Source of the DNA: Phlebotomus papatasi
Lineage: Eukaryota > Arthropoda > Insecta > Diptera > Psychodidae
NCBI RefSeq assembly: GCF_024763615.1
Contig: NC_077222.1
Span: 38,564,001-38,628,000 of the forward strand
Direction: 5' to 3'
Length of the DNA stretch: 64,000 bases
Position 1 is the first letter of the stretch. The number at the start of each line of letters is the position of its first letter. Positions 58,871 through 64,000 of the stretch are shown piece after piece. The notes under the pieces are model-generated. The model ran no database searches and had not been told where the DNA came from. It was given only the letters and a program-made list of their open reading frames with translations. The translations under genes were made by a program, and so were the position numbers.

Positions 58871-59443
58871 TATGATTGAAGATTTTCCAGTGATCGCCAG
58901 TGGGAATGAAGTCACCTCAAGATTAAAAATACTTTTTTAATCTTCCCCAGAGCTTTCGGTCCGGATATTGACCTTCTTCTGCGGTCGACTAAACTATGTT
59001 TCTTGATGTCTTGAGGATCGTTTGTTTTATTCACAATAATATAAATCAGCACTATCAGGAACTATCAATTGGGATGATTTTTTTAATATTTCCTCTAAAC
59101 TGTGTGATCTAATTTCTAATTTTTGATACAGAGACTCTTTTTCCATGCAATTTGGCGCTTCTGTTGCATGGAAGAAGAGTTTCTGTATCAAAAATTAGAA
59201 ATTAGATCACACAGTTTAGAGAAAATATTAAAAAATCGTCCCAATTGATAGTTCCTGATAGTGATGATTTATATTATTGTGAATAAGACAAACAATCCTC
59301 AAGATATCAAGAAACATAATTTAGTTTGATCATTGAAGAAGGTCCATATCCGGACCGAAAGCTCTGGGGAAGATTAAAAAATGTTTTTTTAATCTTGAGG
59401 TGACTTCATTCTCACTGGCGATCACTGGAAAATCTTCGATCAT
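58871..59443. repeat. 573-bp near-perfect hairpin locus
   Basis: The left arm 58871-59150 and right arm 59164-59443 are inverted repeats of about 280 nt, roughly nine in ten bases identical by eye, with few length differences. The loop is only 13 nt (between CCATGCAA and TTGCATGG). A transcript from either strand would form one very long double-stranded RNA. Each arm also contains a segment resembling a hammerhead-ribozyme core of Penelope-like retroelements (GAAGAAGGTCC ... GGACCGAAAGC). Possible origins are inverted pLTRs of such an element, a foldback element, or a hairpin-RNA gene. No protein frame. Confidence 0.9.
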
Positions 59444-62400
59444 ACATTAACCACGCCAGCTCAAATATCTAATGGAATATGGAATTATTTTACTATACAA
59501 AGTTAGAATTGAAATATATAAGAAGCAGCGTCTTTAAAAATATGGCACTCACTTCTAGTCTATCATTTTACTGAACTAATACTTCCACTACTAGAATAAT
59601 TCGAAGTGAATGAATTTCAATAGTTATCGAGAATACTGATCTTAATCTCCATGTCACATTCAATTTCATTTCGGATATACATTTTAGCTTTTAAGTAATG
59701 AAGTTGAAATTGCTTAGAGTTGAACGTATAACATTTCTTAGTATTCTATTTATAACACAGGTATACAGTGAAAAAAATTCTTAGGAAGTATTAGTTGATT
59801 ATTATGCTATTGGGTATGCTGATTTAAAAAATGACTTTAATTTTTTTCAATCACATCGCAATTCTGAGAATTTAATTTTTTTGCAATTTAGCTGTTTTGT
59901 TTTACTTTATTATTACTTTATTTATATCTCCGGTTCTAGTGAACGGAATTTAAATTTTAGATATCCGTTGGAAAGCTGAAGAGTTGCCCTACAACTTTAT
60001 ATTAATACATGAAATCTGTAAAAGTACCCTTTGAGGGTGAAATAATGAGGTTTTCTTTAAAAATCTCCAAAAAATGCTTTGGAATGAGAATTTAAAAAAT
60101 CATATATAACAAACTAAACCCGATATTTCGGTGCTCTCTATGGGAGAACATAGAGGGTCCTTGGGGGTATATATTTGACCATAGAGACGTCTCCTGTGAA
60201 TTCTCTTAATGTCTCATTTATTGATCTTAGTAATTTTTGAAAATACAAAAATTCTATCTTACAGCAAATTGTTCTAGGGATTTTTGAGATTCGATTCTTT
60301 ACCCACCGAAAAGAAGCCTCAAAGTTGTCTTTCTTTATCTCGGAATAATCCCAATACCCAATCTCGACTCACAAAAAACTTCGCGCCTAAATTTGTCGTT
60401 CATTCAGAAACTCTATTAAAAAATTGACAGCTGTCACTTTAATCTCTAAAATCATCTTACCAAGATTTACATTGAAACTGTGTATGTAATCTCATATAAT
60501 TATGGTGAATTGTGTGAAATTCGTAATTAAGTAAATTAACGTAAGTCACTAAAACTTTTAGCGCAAGCCGCGAAAAATTGCCTAGAGGTATATTTGTCGA
60601 ATATGCCGAATGCACTCAATCAAAAATCGTTTTTCGGCTTGTTAAGTTATACAACAAGCAGACTATAGCATTAAACCCTTTCACTCGCCAAATTGCGGTC
60701 AGTTTGCCAAAAAGTTTTACTGCAAAATAAAACTAGTTATTGATTAAATTAAAATTGTTGTGGGTTCAAAGAAAGTCATTGTTATAGCTGGTTAGTGTAG
60801 TGCTAAAAGAGAGGGAATTTGTTTGAATATAATTGACACTAATACGGCTCAATTTAGTTCACATAATGATATAATGATCTTCTTGGAAAACCGGCTTGGA
60901 GCGATTTGGACTTAATGAAATGAACATTGAGAGTTTAAATGCCGGTAAAGATTTGTGTTGCAGAAATGCTCCAGATTGATGATCTATTTAATCAAATTGT
61001 GTGGCTCTGAGTAATGTTCCGTGGGTGTACTTTAAGATTTTCTAAATTGCATCTTTTAGCACAAATTAATGCACGGAAAGAGATCATACTGTGCAATGCT
61101 AAATAGCTCAATGGAAAATACAAAAAAAAAGAAAAATAAACTTGAAGGAAGAGGGAAAATCGTGATATTAATTCAAATTTGCATTGATTGCACCAACAAA
61201 GTGGATGTTGTGCTAAGAAGCTCTGAGAGACCTCAGAATATTGTGACCTTTTCCTTCACTTTTCACCACTTTGAGCTCCAATTTCCCGTATAAATTATCA
61301 TGATTTTTTTGCATGTCTGCGATTTTCTCAACATGCTTCGTAGAGCGAATTAAAATGGAGAAAAAAAGGTGACAAATTAAATTCCTATTAACATTCAATC
61401 ACATTTTATTGATTTACTCAATGGAAATGAAGGTTTCGGATTGTTTTTTTCATAGTGCCTTTTTGCACTGTAACGGCGTACAATCATTTTCATCTTCCCT
61501 CACAAAGTAAATAAAGTTAATTTCTTTGATGCCCAAGGCAAGATGAATCTCTTCATGTATGTAATTTCAGTAAATCAATTCCAATGGAAATATTCTTAAT
61601 GGGCTCACTAAATTGCACATGCATCCAATTAATTAAATCTCATCATGTGAATTGAGTTAAATGTCTCGGAGATTAATTATGATCGTCATTCTGACAAAAA
61701 GGGCGCAAAGGACAGCATAGTTCAGGGAATTATATCCACAATAATTTCCTCTTATAAAATAACAATTCAGAGAGCTCAGTCTGTCGGAAATCATTGCCGA
61801 ATGTGTAAGATAATTTCGTCACTATATTAAATAAGACATTTCAACTATATTAACCCATGAACGTCACACAGTCATTTCATGCTTGGTGAAAGTTTTTCAC
61901 CATATTATTTTTAATTTTAGAAATACACTGTCATTGTCGCTATAAAATCCATGTAATATGTTTTAGTAAGTTCAACTCGAACTTGAGCATGAAACTAATA
62001 ACTTGTAATTAAATTTTCTCTCGATATAAAAGGCAGCAATTATTGGTAATTTGTTGATTGTTCAATGATGGATCATGAAGACTGCTAATTTTATTTGGAC
62101 GTGAATGCAAATAAATTGAGTGATCTTTAGTAAATATCAGTAATTTTTGAAAATTCTACGTTCCAGTCACGGATTACAAAATACTTATTAACATTAACTG
62201 AAAACTAATGATCCTTAAATATTTTAGTTTATGTTATTAATCTATTAGATCGTATTGGGCTTAACTTAATCTAATTCCTGATAAAATAACAGATGAAACT
62301 CAGAATTAGTATATAAATTTATAATAATAATAAACCAAGAAAATAATATGTAGACCTCCATGTAAAGTTAAAGAAATATTCGATATTTTAAAAACATGTC

Positions 62401-62589
62401 TTGAAATTATTGATTTTAAATTTTTAGTTTGGTTTTTAAAAATTGATTCGTTTAATTAAGGCTCTAATATTGAAGTGTTAAATATCTTTGTAGTGTTTCT
62501 ACAAGATAAAACCGTGGTAAATAATATTAAAAAAATTGTATGGAATTCTCGAAGTTCATTTGGATTCGATTGCTAGTAACTAATATCTC
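59444..62589. other. Gene-poor stretch with a promoter-like palindrome
   Basis: TGACAGCTGTCA occurs at 60425-60436, oriented as in the 51749 site but on the minus strand, so a minus-strand transcription start near 60.4 kb is possible. I found no coding exon in support. The frame 61069-61293 has no domain. The rest is AT-rich. Confidence 0.4.
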
Positions 62590-62743
62590 TTAACCCTTAA
62601 AGAATGAACGGGACACCGGTGTCCTAAACACCAAATTATTTTTTTCAGGCTATTTAGAAGATAAAAGAAAAATTTCTATAGTCAAAAAAAAAAATGTTTT
62701 AATGTTTGGAACAGCGGTGTCCCATTCATTCTTAAAGTGTTAG
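62590..62743. repeat. Small TTAA-family TIR element, 154 bp
   Basis: TTAACCCTTAAAGAATGAAC with GGGACACCGGTGTCC at the left pairs with the inverted right end (CTAACACTTTAAGAATGAAT, GGGACACCGCTGTTCC). It is related to 5044-5591, which shares TTAACCCTTTAA and GGGACACCGGTGTTCC. Confidence 0.75.
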
Positions 62744-62999
62744 ACCTCAGAAAACAAATGACCATTAAAAAAAATTAAGAACAAAATAGAAATATGCGTT
62801 AAGATAAGAAATTTCGGTTAGTAAAATACCTTAATTTTTTTTTTAAAAAAAAAGGTCAAATTAATTTAAATATATAAGTCATATCGAGCATGGTTTTTCA
62901 GGTAAAATGAAAAATATTTTCCCGTTTTGTAAAAACTTGTATGATATATTTTGCCACTTTTATAGCTCAAAAGTAACTAATACTCAAATATAATTTTTT

Positions 63000-63176
63000 T
63001 TGACCAAATTGAACAATTGTGCTCCTCTTTTGTAATATTTTATTGCTCATTTTTTATATTATACTGCTTATTTTTAATATTTTACTGATTTTTTTTTAAA
63101 TTTTTTACTACTGATTTTTAAGTTTTTGTTGGTCACTTTTTATTTTTCACTGACCAAATTGAATTTTTTTATTGCT
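63000..63176. repeat. Degenerate TTTTACTGCTCATTTT array
   Basis: Variants of TTTTACTGCTCATTTTT (also as TTACTGATTTTT and TTTTCACTGACC) recur about every 20-25 bp. A similar array resumes at 63851-64000 on the other side of the R1 copy. Confidence 0.55.
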
Positions 63177-63850
63177 TAATTTACTTCTCGAACTCGAACT
63201 ACACAGAGGGGGTATATGTAAATCGTATTTTTCGGGAGACGATTTCTTAGAAATGATGTCACGCTGTTTATCCATCTGTCCGTCCGCCTTTACCAAACTA
63301 GCGGCTCATAGGTTACAGATAGAGACTTGGGATCTTCGGGGGACCCTCCATAACTCGATCCTGGGACCATTACCATATCCCTTATTTTTCCCTTTTCCCT
63401 TCTCTTCTTCTCCAAAACCATTTTTTGGTATTACTTGGAATGTAATAATTTGGATATGATTTAGAAATTATCTAGGCGGACATTTCAATATACGAAAATA
63501 CTGTTGAATCTGTCTTAATAACGGTGTTCAAAGTCAAAGGTTGAGAAGAGTGTATTTTTACACTGAATAGGCTCATATGTAGGCTCGTTGTAAAGGTTTT
63601 GGAATCTCTGACAACTTCGAATCGGTTCCTATCGGTTATGAAGCAGTTTTAAACCGTTAAGTAATTATTGTCCGATAATCAATTTTATTACTCCAAAGCC
63701 ATTTTGAGTGATGTTTTGAGTGACTTATAAATCAGTTCAAATCGGTTGTGAACCAGTTAACTGTAAATAATGTGAAACTACTTTTAAGATATGGCATCAA
63801 AGTCACGGGTTCGAGAATTTCACAAAGAATGGGATGCTTTGCCAGCTCTT
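63177..63850 (-). repeat. R1 dispersed repeat, minus copy
   Basis: It contains TAGAGACTTGGGATCTTCGG with GGGACC, CGGTTATGAAGCAG and ACGGGTTCGAGAATTTC, then GGGATGCTTTGCC, the inverse of blocks at 53597-54330. The overlapping open frame at 63172-63459 is not a gene. Confidence 0.65.
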
Positions 63851-64000
63851 TTAGTATTCTACTGCTAATTTTTAGTTTTTTACTGAAGAATTTTTATTTT
63901 TTACTGACCACATTTTATTTTTATATTGCTTACTTCAATTTTTACTGATCAAAATGAATATTTTTACTAAGCATTTAGAACCGAAGTGTACTCTCTAATC
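63851..64000. repeat. Degenerate TTTTACTG array at the window end
   Basis: Repeats of TTTTTACTGAAGAATTTT-like and TTTTTACTGACCACATTTT-like words continue to the end of the window. Same family as 63000-63176. Confidence 0.5.

Overview
The window is AT-rich animal nuclear DNA. Its genes have short GT-AG introns (57-68 nt in one of them), sit far apart, and are separated by a dense population of small inverted-repeat elements, tRNA-derived SINEs and degenerate minisatellites. Protein resemblance (a Pglym-type phosphoglycerate mutase, a CPDS-type GILT, an insect-like SLC26) points to an insect. A lower dipteran such as a phlebotomine sand fly is my best guess, but the sequence alone does not prove it.

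Supported genes: an SLC26-type sulfate/anion transporter (+, six coding exons, 27493-32390, 646 aa); the histone stem-loop binding protein Slbp (+, one exon, 42882-43682); a tail-to-tail neighbour that looks like a PAAT/C10orf88-family protein (-, three exons, 43720-44633); cofactor-dependent phosphoglycerate mutase (+, two exons, 48455-49284, 255 aa); a GILT-family thiol reductase (+, four exons, 50545-51461, 238 aa); and an orphan first coding exon with a signal peptide (+, 51986-52117). A pogo/Tigger-like transposon with a broken, internally deleted transposase lies at 54389-56359. A CpG-richer block at about 5854-6222 looks like a promoter plus leader exon; it may belong to the SLC26 gene, whose first coding exon starts just after a splice acceptor.

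Layout: 1-27 kb is gene-poor and holds at least fifteen inverted-repeat elements, several nested. 27.5-32.4 kb is the transporter. 33.7-38.8 kb holds palindromic CCACTGG minisatellite blocks and a duplicated block of about 190 bp. 39.4-42.6 kb is a large foldback repeat. 42.7-51.7 kb is the gene cluster. 52-64 kb is again repeats, including a striking 573-bp near-perfect hairpin at 58871-59443.

The strongest unexpected observation is that the Slbp/PAAT-like pair is bracketed by two oppositely oriented copies of one transposable element, both placing the same terminus next to the two gene starts. The left copy interrupts the foldback repeat, whose other arm preserves the empty site, so the insertion and its 4-bp target duplication can be read directly. 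No operon-like co-function among the genes is evident. Slbp is expected to act in S-phase histone mRNA processing, phosphoglycerate mutase in glycolysis, GILT in lysosomal disulfide reduction and SLC26 in membrane anion transport.
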